Source: an archaeon
Lineage (GTDB): Archaea; Nanobdellota; Nanobdellia; Woesearchaeales; JAHJEM01
Direction of reading: 5' to 3'
Length of the DNA stretch: 5,020 bases
Assembly (NCBI GenBank): GCA_020057445.1
Contig: JAGVFV010000171.1
Span: forward strand, 1 to 5,020
Below are positions 1 through 5,020 of this stretch, piece by piece; the first letter of the stretch is position 1, and the number at the start of each line of letters is the position of its first letter. The translations under genes and the position numbers were made by a program. Under the pieces are notes generated by a model, which saw only the letters and a list, made by a program, of their open reading frames with translations, made no database searches and was not told where the DNA came from.

Positions 1-387
1 GATCTCTGAGAATGCCGGGCCGACGTGCCTGTAGTTTCTTGCCATGTTGGTGAATGCAGTATAGAGCGGCACTCCTGAGCTTAGTTCTATGATGAGGAAT
101 CGTCCTGCAAATACGATCTCTTTGTTGATGTTTGATTGGATGGCAAGGATCTTGTTGTCCGCGTGCTTGAGGAAATAGAAGAATGCGATGAGGAAGACAA
201 AGGGGAATGGGATGAGCGCTAAGGGGGATTTGGTGAAGCCGAAGAGGATGATGACGAGGGCTATAGAGAGCATGAATGCGGAGAAGACTGTCTTCTTCAC
301 GTATTCTTCCGGTTGGTCAGGGATTCGCGCTTGCTGGAGTTTGAGTGCGAGCCCGGGGATCTTTTTGGTGATGGTCCTAAGAAGCAT
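1..387 (-). CDS. TadC/GspF-like secretion platform membrane protein, N-terminal part (partial)
   Basis: The first 129 codons of a gene that continues past the left edge. The protein starts MLLRTITKKIPGLALKLQQA, a basic amphipathic N-terminus, followed by two membrane segments (about residues 32-50, rich in I/L/V/F, and 55-73, ending AFFYFL). A cytoplasmic stretch follows with KEIVFAGRFLIIELSSGVPL (89-108) and YTAFTNMARNY, which resembles the start of a type II secretion F domain, where a helical pair with an E-L-x-S-G-x-P-L turn is typical. Members are polytopic inner-membrane platforms that contact the motor ATPase and pass on its movement during subunit assembly. The start overlaps the ATPase end by 11 nt in another frame (ATG at 387 before the ATPase TAG at 379-377), with a GAGG SD-like site 6 nt upstream, so the two are very likely co-translated. 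Such motor-platform pairs are the core of archaeal pili, archaella and Tad-like systems. Whether it has one or two F domains cannot be seen. Confidence 0.88.
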   Translation of the reverse strand, partial: MLLRTITKKIPGLALKLQQARIPDQPEEYVKKTVFSAFMLSIALVIILFGFTKSPLALIPFPFVFLIAFFYFLKHADNKILAIQSNINKEIVFAGRFLIIELSSGVPLYTAFTNMARNYRHVGPAFSEI

Positions 388-2272
388 TGTTGTCCTCGAG
401 GAGTTTTCCCTTGCTCGCGAGCGCGAGAAGGTGTGCCTTGTTGGTGTAGTATTCGGCAATCACCCGTCCCACATCATCGACACTTTCAATATTATTCTTT
501 ATGAGATAGTTGAGGATCTTTTGTTTTTCTTGGAGGCTTTGGTTTATTTCCTTGTCAGAGTATCCTGTGTAGAGGCGCAGGTTGTCAAAGAGGGATTTGC
601 TCTTGTCCACCCAGACGAGGCTGTCTAGCTTGTAGTCGTACTGGAGGAGGACGTGGGGTGTTGCGTCAGGGAGGATTTCTGCGATCTGGAATGTGCGTCG
701 ACTGCCTGTTCTCCTGTTCCGGAATTGGACGATGATGAGGCTTATCGCGGGAAGCATGATCTTTGGGACGTCGATTGGCGGGTTGGTGAGCCGTTGGACC
801 GCTTCTTCTGCATTGTTGGCGTGGAAGGTGGCATAGACCGAGTGTCCTGTGTGGATCGCTTCAAAGAGGGTCTCTGCTTCTTTTCTCCTCCTGACTTCTC
901 CGACGAGGATCCTGTCAGGCCTCATCCTCAGCGAGTTCACGAGGAGGTGTTCCATGCTGATCTCTCCTTTTCCCTCTGCATTTGGCAGGCGTGTGTTCAT
1001 GGGGACCCAGTGGAGGTATTTGGGGAGGCGTATCTCTCGCGTGTCTTCAATGGAGATGATGCGCTGGTTTGGAGGGAAGAAGTTTGCAAGGACGTTGAGC
1101 GCCGATGTCTTTCCAGATGCTGTCCCTCCTGCGATGATGGCACTCATCTCGAATTCCATGGCCATCCAGATGAGTGCTGCTGCTTCGAGGCTGATGGTGC
1201 GGGACTTGATGAATTTGGTGATGGTCCAGGGGTCCCTTGAAAATTTTCTAAGCGTAATCGTGTTTCCTGCCGTGGATATGGGAGTGAGTGTCGCGTTTGC
1301 GCGATCTCCCTCATTGAGGTGTGCGTCAAGGAGGGGTTCAAGGACTGATATCTGTCGTCCGACCCGTCGTCCGATGATTGCGGCGTAGTGGCGGATCTGC
1401 TCTTCGGATTGGAGGTAGAGTGTTGTCTTTAGCCAGCCATGCCTCTTGTGGTAGACCCAGATTGGTTCTGCTGCCTGGTTGATGACGATCTCTTCGAGCT
1501 GTGCATCGTCCATGAGGAGTTCGATGATTCCAAGGCCTAGCGCCTTTGCCGTGAGGTAGCTTGTGAGGAATCCCTTGGTCTCGTCTGAGACGTCGGGGAA
1601 GTATTTGCCGACGAGTGATTCGATGGTCTGCTTGAATTTGTCTTCGATGAGCTCTGTCTTCTTGATGTCGGCAAGGTCTATCAGGCCCAGGTTGACTTTC
1701 CTGATGATCTCCTGCCTGATCTTCTCGAGTATGAATTCTGTCGTCTTGCTGATGCTGGAGATCTTGACCTCGTAGATGGGGACGAAGTCCGTGCTGACTT
1801 TTTTGATGTTGATGAGGAGGGGGATGTCTTTTGATTTGAATTCGTAGGATTCTATTATTGTTTCGTCTTTGGCCGCTTCTGGCATGTCTTCTTTCTTGAG
1901 GAGTTTTTCAAAGACCTCTTTTGTCACCGTGTCTTGTGCTGGCTGTTTTTTTTCCTCTTCTTTGGCTGGAGCCGCAGGCGATGTTGTTTTCTCCTGCAGG
2001 GCGGGTTCGGTCTTTTTTTGCATGGCAGGCGTTTCTGGGGTCTTTTTTTCTTGTTCTGGTGTTTTATTATGGAATGGCAGGTTCTTGAAGAATGATTCTG
2101 GCTTTTTTTGCTCGATCGGGGCTTGCTGTCCGCTTTTTTCTTCCGGTGGAAGTTGTATCTTTTGGATGACCTGTTTTTGGTCTGTCTGTTTTTTTGATTG
2201 AGGAATAGGTTGTTTCTTGGCGATCAGCTTTGCAGGCGGACGCGTTTTGGTTTTAGGTTGTTTTTTCTTCAT
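377..2272 (-). CDS. Archaeal type II/IV secretion or type IV pilus assembly ATPase (VirB11/TadA/FlaI-like)
   Basis: A 631-residue cytoplasmic motor ATPase of the secretion superfamily (COG0630 type); such hexameric enzymes couple ATP hydrolysis to pilin assembly or export through a GspF/TadC-type platform. Regions in order: a low-complexity Lys/Pro/Gln/Glu-rich tail (1 to ~118, probably disordered); an N-terminal domain (~140-350) including GLGIIELLMDDAQLEEIVIN and the GRQISVLEPLLDAHL stretch; then the catalytic core. In the core are Walker A GGTASGKT (382-389, K388), Asp box SIEDTREIRL (407-416), Walker B RPDRILVGEVR (451-461, E459) and His box HTGHSVYATFHANN (474-487). All key residues are intact, so it should be active. 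The C-terminal ~90 residues are helical, as in archaeal relatives, with no tetracysteine zinc site. The length exceeds the common 500-550 residues because of the N-terminal tail. The start at 2272 fits a leaderless TATA promoter. Its end overlaps the platform gene by 11 nt. Assignment to an archaellum, adhesive pilus or Tad-like secretion branch cannot be settled from the motor alone. Confidence 0.96.
   Translation of the reverse strand: MKKKQPKTKTRPPAKLIAKKQPIPQSKKQTDQKQVIQKIQLPPEEKSGQQAPIEQKKPESFFKNLPFHNKTPEQEKKTPETPAMQKKTEPALQEKTTSPAAPAKEEEKKQPAQDTVTKEVFEKLLKKEDMPEAAKDETIIESYEFKSKDIPLLINIKKVSTDFVPIYEVKISSISKTTEFILEKIRQEIIRKVNLGLIDLADIKKTELIEDKFKQTIESLVGKYFPDVSDETKGFLTSYLTAKALGLGIIELLMDDAQLEEIVINQAAEPIWVYHKRHGWLKTTLYLQSEEQIRHYAAIIGRRVGRQISVLEPLLDAHLNEGDRANATLTPISTAGNTITLRKFSRDPWTITKFIKSRTISLEAAALIWMAMEFEMSAIIAGGTASGKTSALNVLANFFPPNQRIISIEDTREIRLPKYLHWVPMNTRLPNAEGKGEISMEHLLVNSLRMRPDRILVGEVRRRKEAETLFEAIHTGHSVYATFHANNAEEAVQRLTNPPIDVPKIMLPAISLIIVQFRNRRTGSRRTFQIAEILPDATPHVLLQYDYKLDSLVWVDKSKSLFDNLRLYTGYSDKEINQSLQEKQKILNYLIKNNIESVDDVGRVIAEYYTNKAHLLALASKGKLLEDNNAS
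394..397 (-). promoter_or_regulatory. SD-like GAGG before the platform gene
   Basis: The minus strand reads GAGG inside the last codons of the ATPase, 6 nt before the ATG at 387. This is suitable spacing for ribosome binding and supports that start for an internal cistron, in contrast to the two leaderless first cistrons, which show no SD. The match is only four bases, so it is a modest signal. Confidence 0.45.
1926..2272 (-). other. Low-complexity, Lys/Pro/Gln/Glu-rich N-terminal extension of the ATPase
   Basis: Codons 1 to ~116 of the ATPase encode a tail almost lacking hydrophobic clusters, dominated by K, P, Q, E and T with recurring short units such as EQEKKTPE and MQKKTEP. It starts strongly basic (KKKQPKTKTR) and becomes mixed-charge. 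The coding strand carries five A7-A8 runs here (1946-1953, 2013-2019, 2043-2049, 2103-2109, 2189-2195), each covering a lysine pair. It is probably an intrinsically disordered tether; its function is unknown. Confidence 0.7.
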
Positions 2273-2294
2273 AAGCGCTTTATTATGGAGAAGG

Positions 2295-2302
2295 TATTTA
2301 AA
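2295..2302 (-). promoter_or_regulatory. Archaeal TATA box for a leaderless mRNA of the ATPase gene
   Basis: The minus strand reads TTTAAATA, a near-perfect archaeal TATA box, inside the 50-nt gap between the coiled-coil stop and the ATPase start. Its downstream edge is 22 nt from the ATG at 2272 and its centre about 26 nt away, so initiation is expected at the start codon itself. The geometry is the same as that of the coiled-coil gene's box. No SD is seen before the ATG. The platform gene downstream has no promoter of its own and would be co-transcribed from here. Confidence 0.72.
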
Positions 2303-2322
2303 ACTATGTCTCTACTCTGAAG

Positions 2323-3471
2323 TCAGACCTTGAGCATCCCTACAAGCTTGTCCATGTTTTTCCGCATGGTCGTCTTTTTGGTCTGCACCTCTTCATATCG
2401 TTCGAGCAGTTCCTGGATATGTTTTTTCAGGTCTCCCTCTGAGACGATGGCATTGAAGACGCGTGCCTTGTCGATGAGCTTTTCCATCTCAGCTTTGAGG
2501 TCTTTTTTGTTGTGTTCGATCTCCACAAAGAGCTTCTCGACCTCGACCTTCTTGTTGAAGAAGTCCTCGAATTTCTTGGCGATCTCCTTGCCATGCGCGG
2601 AGAATGTTTCGATGTCGTTTTTTTTCTGCCGCAGCTTCTCTATTATCTCATCCTGCAGCTTGACTATCTTTTCCTTGTGCTGTTCCGCCATCTCGACGAG
2701 GGGGGTGACGACATCTGTCTTTTTCTTCTTGAGCTCGTCCTCGACTTTCTCTGCCATCTTCTCCAGCGTGTCGATCTTCTTTTCTGAGCTGGTGATGACG
2801 TTGTGCTCTTCCTTGATCTTGCCTTCGATCATGTCGATGATCTTTTGCATGGCCACAAGCTTTTCCTTGAGCAGGATCTCTTCTTTTTCGATCCCTTGCA
2901 TGCTTGCGGCCTCTTTCTTGAGGTCTGTCTTTTCCTTGTCTATCTTTGCTATGATGTCATCATACTTCTTCTGCTGGCTTTCGATCTGTTTCTCTGCGTC
3001 GGCAAGGACGGTGTTTGACTCTGTGCGTTGCTTGTTGATCTCCTCGTCGATGTTCTTGCGCAAGGATTCGAAGTGATGGATCTCGGAAAGCTGCCCCTGG
3101 ATCTTGTCCATCTCGCCGCCAAGGCCGTCTTTGAGCTTGAGGAATTCTTCTTTTATCTTTTCGAATGACTTTGTCTCTTTTTCTAGGTTTTCGATGGCGA
3201 CCTCGACTTTCCGTATGAATGCGTCTTTCTTGTCCTCGTATTCTTTTGCCTTGTTCTCGATCTCATGCTTGGAAAGCTTCTTTTCGGTGAGAAATACTTT
3301 GGAGAGGGAATATTCCAGCGTGATCGTGCCTTCCTCTTCGAGGAAGTCTGCCCATTCCTGGACGATGACTGCAGAGACCCCGAGTTCCTTTGCTGCCTCT
3401 TCAAGGGCGATCCTTTTCTTTTTTTGGACAAGCTGGACGAGCTTGTCGACACCAGTCTCGATGTGGGCCAT
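2323..3471 (-). CDS. Winged-helix-like domain plus long coiled-coil protein, cytoplasmic
   Basis: A 382-residue soluble protein. Residues ~6-62 look like a winged helix: a first helix (TGVDKLVQLVQ), then ALEEAAKELGVSAVIVQEW (22-40), a typical helix-turn-helix pair with the GVS turn, another helix (ADFLEEEGTI) and a beta hairpin ending SKVFLTE. From ~66 to 375 the protein is almost wholly Lys/Glu-rich heptad-like helix with few prolines, interrupted near residues 114-120 (DGLGGE) and 253-258 (DVVTPL), so several coiled-coil segments are likely. No signal peptide or membrane segment. The same frame is open as far as 3699, but that extension overlaps most of DUF192 and has no coiled-coil or helix-turn-helix character. 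The ATG at 3471 begins just before the domain and is placed exactly for leaderless transcription from the TATA box upstream. It sits directly before the secretion ATPase; I infer a scaffold or regulator of that machine, but DNA binding and partner are unproven. SMC-like resemblance is only compositional: there are no ATPase heads. Confidence 0.88.
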   Translation of the reverse strand: MAHIETGVDKLVQLVQKKKRIALEEAAKELGVSAVIVQEWADFLEEEGTITLEYSLSKVFLTEKKLSKHEIENKAKEYEDKKDAFIRKVEVAIENLEKETKSFEKIKEEFLKLKDGLGGEMDKIQGQLSEIHHFESLRKNIDEEINKQRTESNTVLADAEKQIESQQKKYDDIIAKIDKEKTDLKKEAASMQGIEKEEILLKEKLVAMQKIIDMIEGKIKEEHNVITSSEKKIDTLEKMAEKVEDELKKKKTDVVTPLVEMAEQHKEKIVKLQDEIIEKLRQKKNDIETFSAHGKEIAKKFEDFFNKKVEVEKLFVEIEHNKKDLKAEMEKLIDKARVFNAIVSEGDLKKHIQELLERYEEVQTKKTTMRKNMDKLVGMLKV

Positions 3472-3492
3472 GAGGTTTTCTCGGATTTGTTG

Positions 3493-3501
3493 ATTTATAT
3501 A
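3493..3501 (-). promoter_or_regulatory. Archaeal TATA box for a leaderless mRNA of the coiled-coil gene
   Basis: The minus strand reads TATATAAAT here, close to the archaeal TATA consensus. The 8-mer TATATAAA (3501-3494) is centred about 26 nt upstream of the A of the ATG at 3471. Archaeal initiation usually falls about 25 nt downstream of the TATA centre, so the transcript should begin at or within a few bases of the start codon. It lies in the 32-nt gap after the DUF192 stop. No clear BRE and no SD is visible between box and ATG, which fits a leaderless message. Confidence 0.7.
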
Positions 3502-3503
3502 CT

Positions 3504-3851
3504 TTATGGTGGAGTCCAGGAAAGTTTTTGCCCGACGGCAAGGGCATTTTTCTTGATCGTCCCGGAAGGAAGCTCCAGAAAATGGGAATAGGGATGCCTT
3601 GGCGTATACGTGGAGAACGGGCAAAAGTGCTCCTTTGTCTCGATGATGGTCTTGTGCTCGTCGAGGAAGATGACGTCGATCGGATAGAAGACAAACCACA
3701 TGTGCAAGGAAAGGGCGGTCTGTTTCTTGAAGGTGAAGATGAGAGAAGAGTCATTCTTGCAGGTGAACATGAGCCCCCGCATCTGAGAGAATGCCGTCTG
3801 GCAGACTTTTGCGTTTGTGCCTATGGTTGTTTTTCCTTTTCTTATGTCCAT
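3504..3851 (-). CDS. DUF192 (COG1430) family protein
   Basis: A 115-residue protein of normal family length. DUF192 hallmarks are visible: RGLMF (residues 25-29), the core LHMWFVFYPIDVIFLD (49-64), then PFSTYTP (78-84) and a C-terminal ELPSGT...NALAVGQKLSW segment (93-112). The fold is a small beta-rich domain; the biochemical role of the family is not established, so none is assigned. Many bacterial members carry a signal peptide; none is visible here, so the product is probably cytoplasmic. It has three cysteines (C18, C31, C77). The ATG at 3851 lies 2 nt after the stop of the surface-protein gene and is chosen over an overlapping TTG at 3860. There is no convincing SD, so translation probably depends on coupling to the gene upstream. 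The stop (TAA, 3506-3504) directly abuts the TATA box of the next gene, so this is probably the last gene of the upstream transcription unit. Confidence 0.9.
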   Translation of the reverse strand: MDIRKGKTTIGTNAKVCQTAFSQMRGLMFTCKNDSSLIFTFKKQTALSLHMWFVFYPIDVIFLDEHKTIIETKEHFCPFSTYTPRHPYSHFLELPSGTIKKNALAVGQKLSWTPP

Positions 3852-3853
3852 GG

Positions 3854-4831
3854 TCAGCAATTGGTGTGGGTGAGGGTGGTGTTGACCTGGTAGATCTCCG
3901 AGTGCGCTTTGTCGATGATGAACCAGTTCTCTGGGGGGAATATCATGTTTTGGATGTTGCAGTAGTTGTCCGTGTCGCTTTCTCCAAAGTAGATGTAGTC
4001 GACGACGCTCCTGTTGTTGTCGCTGATGATATACCCTTGGTCGGCAAGCACCTGCAGGTTGACGAGGCTTTCGATGCCGTTCACATCAGGGGAGAGGTTG
4101 TTCTCGAAGCGCATGAGGAAGTTTGGTGCCCTGCTGCTGTTGATGTAGAGGGAATGGTTGAGATGGTATTGCAGTAGTGAAGTGTCGTTGATGTTTCCTG
4201 TGTCGTTGACAAAGAGGGTGATGTTGGTCTTTTTGACTTGCGTGGGGAGCTTTCCTTGGGTCCTTGCGCTGTAGAGGGGGTCGCGAAGGTCGATGATGGG
4301 GATGTCTGCGGAGATTGTGGTGTTCTGGAAGAAGGAGGCGACTCCCGCCCTGTCTGTCAGGTTCACCCTGATCGTCACTTGGACAGTCGCTGTCCATGGG
4401 TCGCGCATGGAAAGCGAGATCTGGTCGACTTCTGAATCGAAGCCAAGGTTCACATCTCCTGCGATCTCATTGACTTTTCGCTGGTAGTCATAGAATGTCG
4501 ACGCGTTCATGATCTCGAATGTCGTATTGTCGTCTTCGATCGTCCCGTTGTAGAATATCTGCTGGAAGTAATAGTCGGTGTTGTTGAGGAATACTGCTTT
4601 TTTGCTGACATAGTCTTCGAGGGCGATGAATGTCCGAAAGGCAGAGATATAGATGGCACGTTCTGCATCCTGGTGGAAGCTGAGAAGAAAATCATTCATG
4701 GTGATGATCCTTGACTCGTACCGTTGCTGCTTGTCCGTGATTGTCGTGCGGAAACGTGATTGGGCAAGGATGATGATGACTGCGACGAAGATGATGACGA
4801 CGATGGTGAAGAGGACTCCTTTTTTTCTCAT
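3854..4831 (-). CDS. Membrane-anchored, sequon-rich surface protein, possible pilus-associated subunit
   Basis: A 325-residue protein beginning MRKKG followed by one hydrophobic membrane segment (about residues 6-24); the remaining ~300 residues are polar and beta-rich, so the expected topology is a short cytoplasmic N-terminus and a large outer domain. I count 14 N-x-S/T sequons (among them N83, N95, N102, N157, N203, N232, N318), pointing to a heavily N-glycosylated surface protein. The only two cysteines, C291 and C325, are both near the C-terminus and could form a disulfide. The start resembles an archaeal class III (prepilin) signal, basic residues then G then a hydrophobic stretch, but the glutamate expected five residues after the cleavage point is absent, so processing is uncertain. 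The ATG at 4831 is preferred over GTG at 4837 because it sits 9 nt from a weak SD-like sequence and overlaps the upstream stop as ATGA. No named family recognised; the pilus role is inferred from the ATPase/platform genes downstream. Confidence 0.85.
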   Translation of the reverse strand: MRKKGVLFTIVVIIFVAVIIILAQSRFRTTITDKQQRYESRIITMNDFLLSFHQDAERAIYISAFRTFIALEDYVSKKAVFLNNTDYYFQQIFYNGTIEDDNTTFEIMNASTFYDYQRKVNEIAGDVNLGFDSEVDQISLSMRDPWTATVQVTIRVNLTDRAGVASFFQNTTISADIPIIDLRDPLYSARTQGKLPTQVKKTNITLFVNDTGNINDTSLLQYHLNHSLYINSSRAPNFLMRFENNLSPDVNGIESLVNLQVLADQGYIISDNNRSVVDYIYFGESDTDNYCNIQNMIFPPENWFIIDKAHSEIYQVNTTLTHTNC

Positions 4832-5020
4832 TGCCACATGACCACTTCCATGAATGACGGCCCCCAGAGATAGGGGACTTGGGAGACGAGGGTGACGATG
4901 ATCTCGAGGTCTTCCGCATTGAGGTTGACAAAGACGCGCCCGTCGGTGTCAAAGTCAAGGCTTCGCAGGATGTTGTAGACTGATACGTCGTACGCGTCTG
5001 ACGTGTTGTATGCTATGGAC
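4828..5020 (-). CDS. C-terminal end of an unrecognised protein, probably exported or pilin-like (partial)
   Basis: Only the last 63 codons are inside the window; the gene enters from the right edge and ends at TGA (4830-4828). I do not recognise the family. The visible part has an acidic segment with a D-x-D-x-D-G motif (visible residues 22-27), reminiscent of calcium-binding loops, then alternating beta-like hydrophobic stretches and an aromatic/hydrophobic end (PYLWGP, then MEVVMWQ). There is no membrane segment or sequon in this part. Its stop overlaps the ATG of the next gene in the arrangement ATGA, which suggests translational coupling and membership of the same operon as the anchored glycoprotein downstream. 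From that context I infer a surface or pilin-like subunit, but the N-terminus that would show a signal peptide is outside the window. The reading frame is well supported by the absence of stops and by the tight junction; the function is a guess. Confidence 0.75.
   Translation of the reverse strand, partial: SIAYNTSDAYDVSVYNILRSLDFDTDGRVFVNLNAEDLEIIVTLVSQVPYLWGPSFMEVVMWQ
4841..4849 (-). promoter_or_regulatory. Weak SD-like sequence before the surface-protein gene
   Basis: The minus strand reads GGAAGTGGT within the end of the upstream gene, 9 nt before the ATG at 4831. It resembles the archaeal GGAGGTGA core imperfectly. It favours the ATG at 4831 over the GTG at 4837, which would be only 3 nt away. 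Low specificity, as it also encodes protein. Confidence 0.3.

Noticed and set aside
653..1388. Two overlapping plus-strand open frames (195 and 179 codons)
   Set aside because: Both lie opposite the conserved catalytic core of the ATPase, whose Walker, Asp and His boxes are intact on the minus strand; no domain or ribosome-binding support on the plus strand.
377..2272. Naming the ATPase as the archaellum motor FlaI
   Set aside because: The core motifs are shared by FlaI, PilB-like and TadA-like archaeal ATPases; no archaellum-specific neighbour is in the window and the N-terminal tail is atypical.
2273..2322. Transcription terminator after the coiled-coil gene
   Set aside because: Only a T4 run is present on the minus strand, and it forms part of the TATA region; no convincing T-rich terminator or hairpin.
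2330..3076. 248-codon plus-strand open frame rich in Ser and Phe
   Set aside because: It is the antisense shadow of the Lys/Glu-rich coiled-coil gene; its composition is what reversing AAG/GAG/GAT-type codons gives, and it has no recognisable domain.
2323..3471. SMC/Rad50-type protein
   Set aside because: The coiled coil resembles these in composition, but there is no Walker A or B head and the N-terminus is winged-helix-like.
3472..3699. Upstream extension of the coiled-coil frame to 3699
   Set aside because: It would overlap the DUF192 gene in another frame, its residues look like random translation, and the TATA box at 3493-3501 places the transcript start at the ATG at 3471.
3791..4177. 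128-codon plus-strand open frame rich in Val and Asp
   Set aside because: Antisense shadow of the surface-protein gene and the start of DUF192; repetitive V/D/E composition with no supporting signal.

Overview
This window looks like archaeal chromosomal DNA, most plausibly from a DPANN-type lineage such as Woesearchaeota, though the lineage is an inference from protein style. The evidence is a FlaI/TadA/VirB11-like secretion ATPase of archaeal type, a TadC/GspF-like membrane protein, a surface protein dense in N-glycosylation sequons, and two good archaeal TATA boxes placed so that transcription would start at the initiator codon (leaderless mRNAs). All six supported genes are on the minus strand and coding density is above 95%. 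No RNA gene, mobile element, CRISPR array or long non-coding stretch is visible.

In transcription order (right to left): (1) the 3' end of a gene entering from the right edge, probably an exported or surface protein; (2) a 325-residue protein with one N-terminal membrane anchor and a large sequon-rich outer domain, joined to (1) by an ATGA overlap; (3) a 115-residue DUF192 protein beginning 2 nt after (2); (4) a 382-residue soluble protein with an N-terminal winged-helix-like domain followed by a long coiled coil, with its own TATA box; (5) a 631-residue secretion/pilus ATPase with a long low-complexity N-terminal extension, also with its own TATA box; (6) the N-terminal part of a TadC/GspF-type platform protein, overlapping (5) by 11 nt and leaving through the left edge.

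Together this reads as a type IV pilus-like (Tad/archaellum-related) machine: a cytoplasmic motor ATPase, its membrane platform, and membrane-anchored glycoprotein subunits outside. The less usual partners are the winged-helix/coiled-coil protein immediately upstream of the motor, the DUF192 protein, and the disordered tail on the ATPase. Two internal promoters of identical geometry suggest that the surface-protein genes, the coiled-coil gene and the motor/platform pair can be transcribed as separate units. The filament or secreted substrate is not proven by this sequence.
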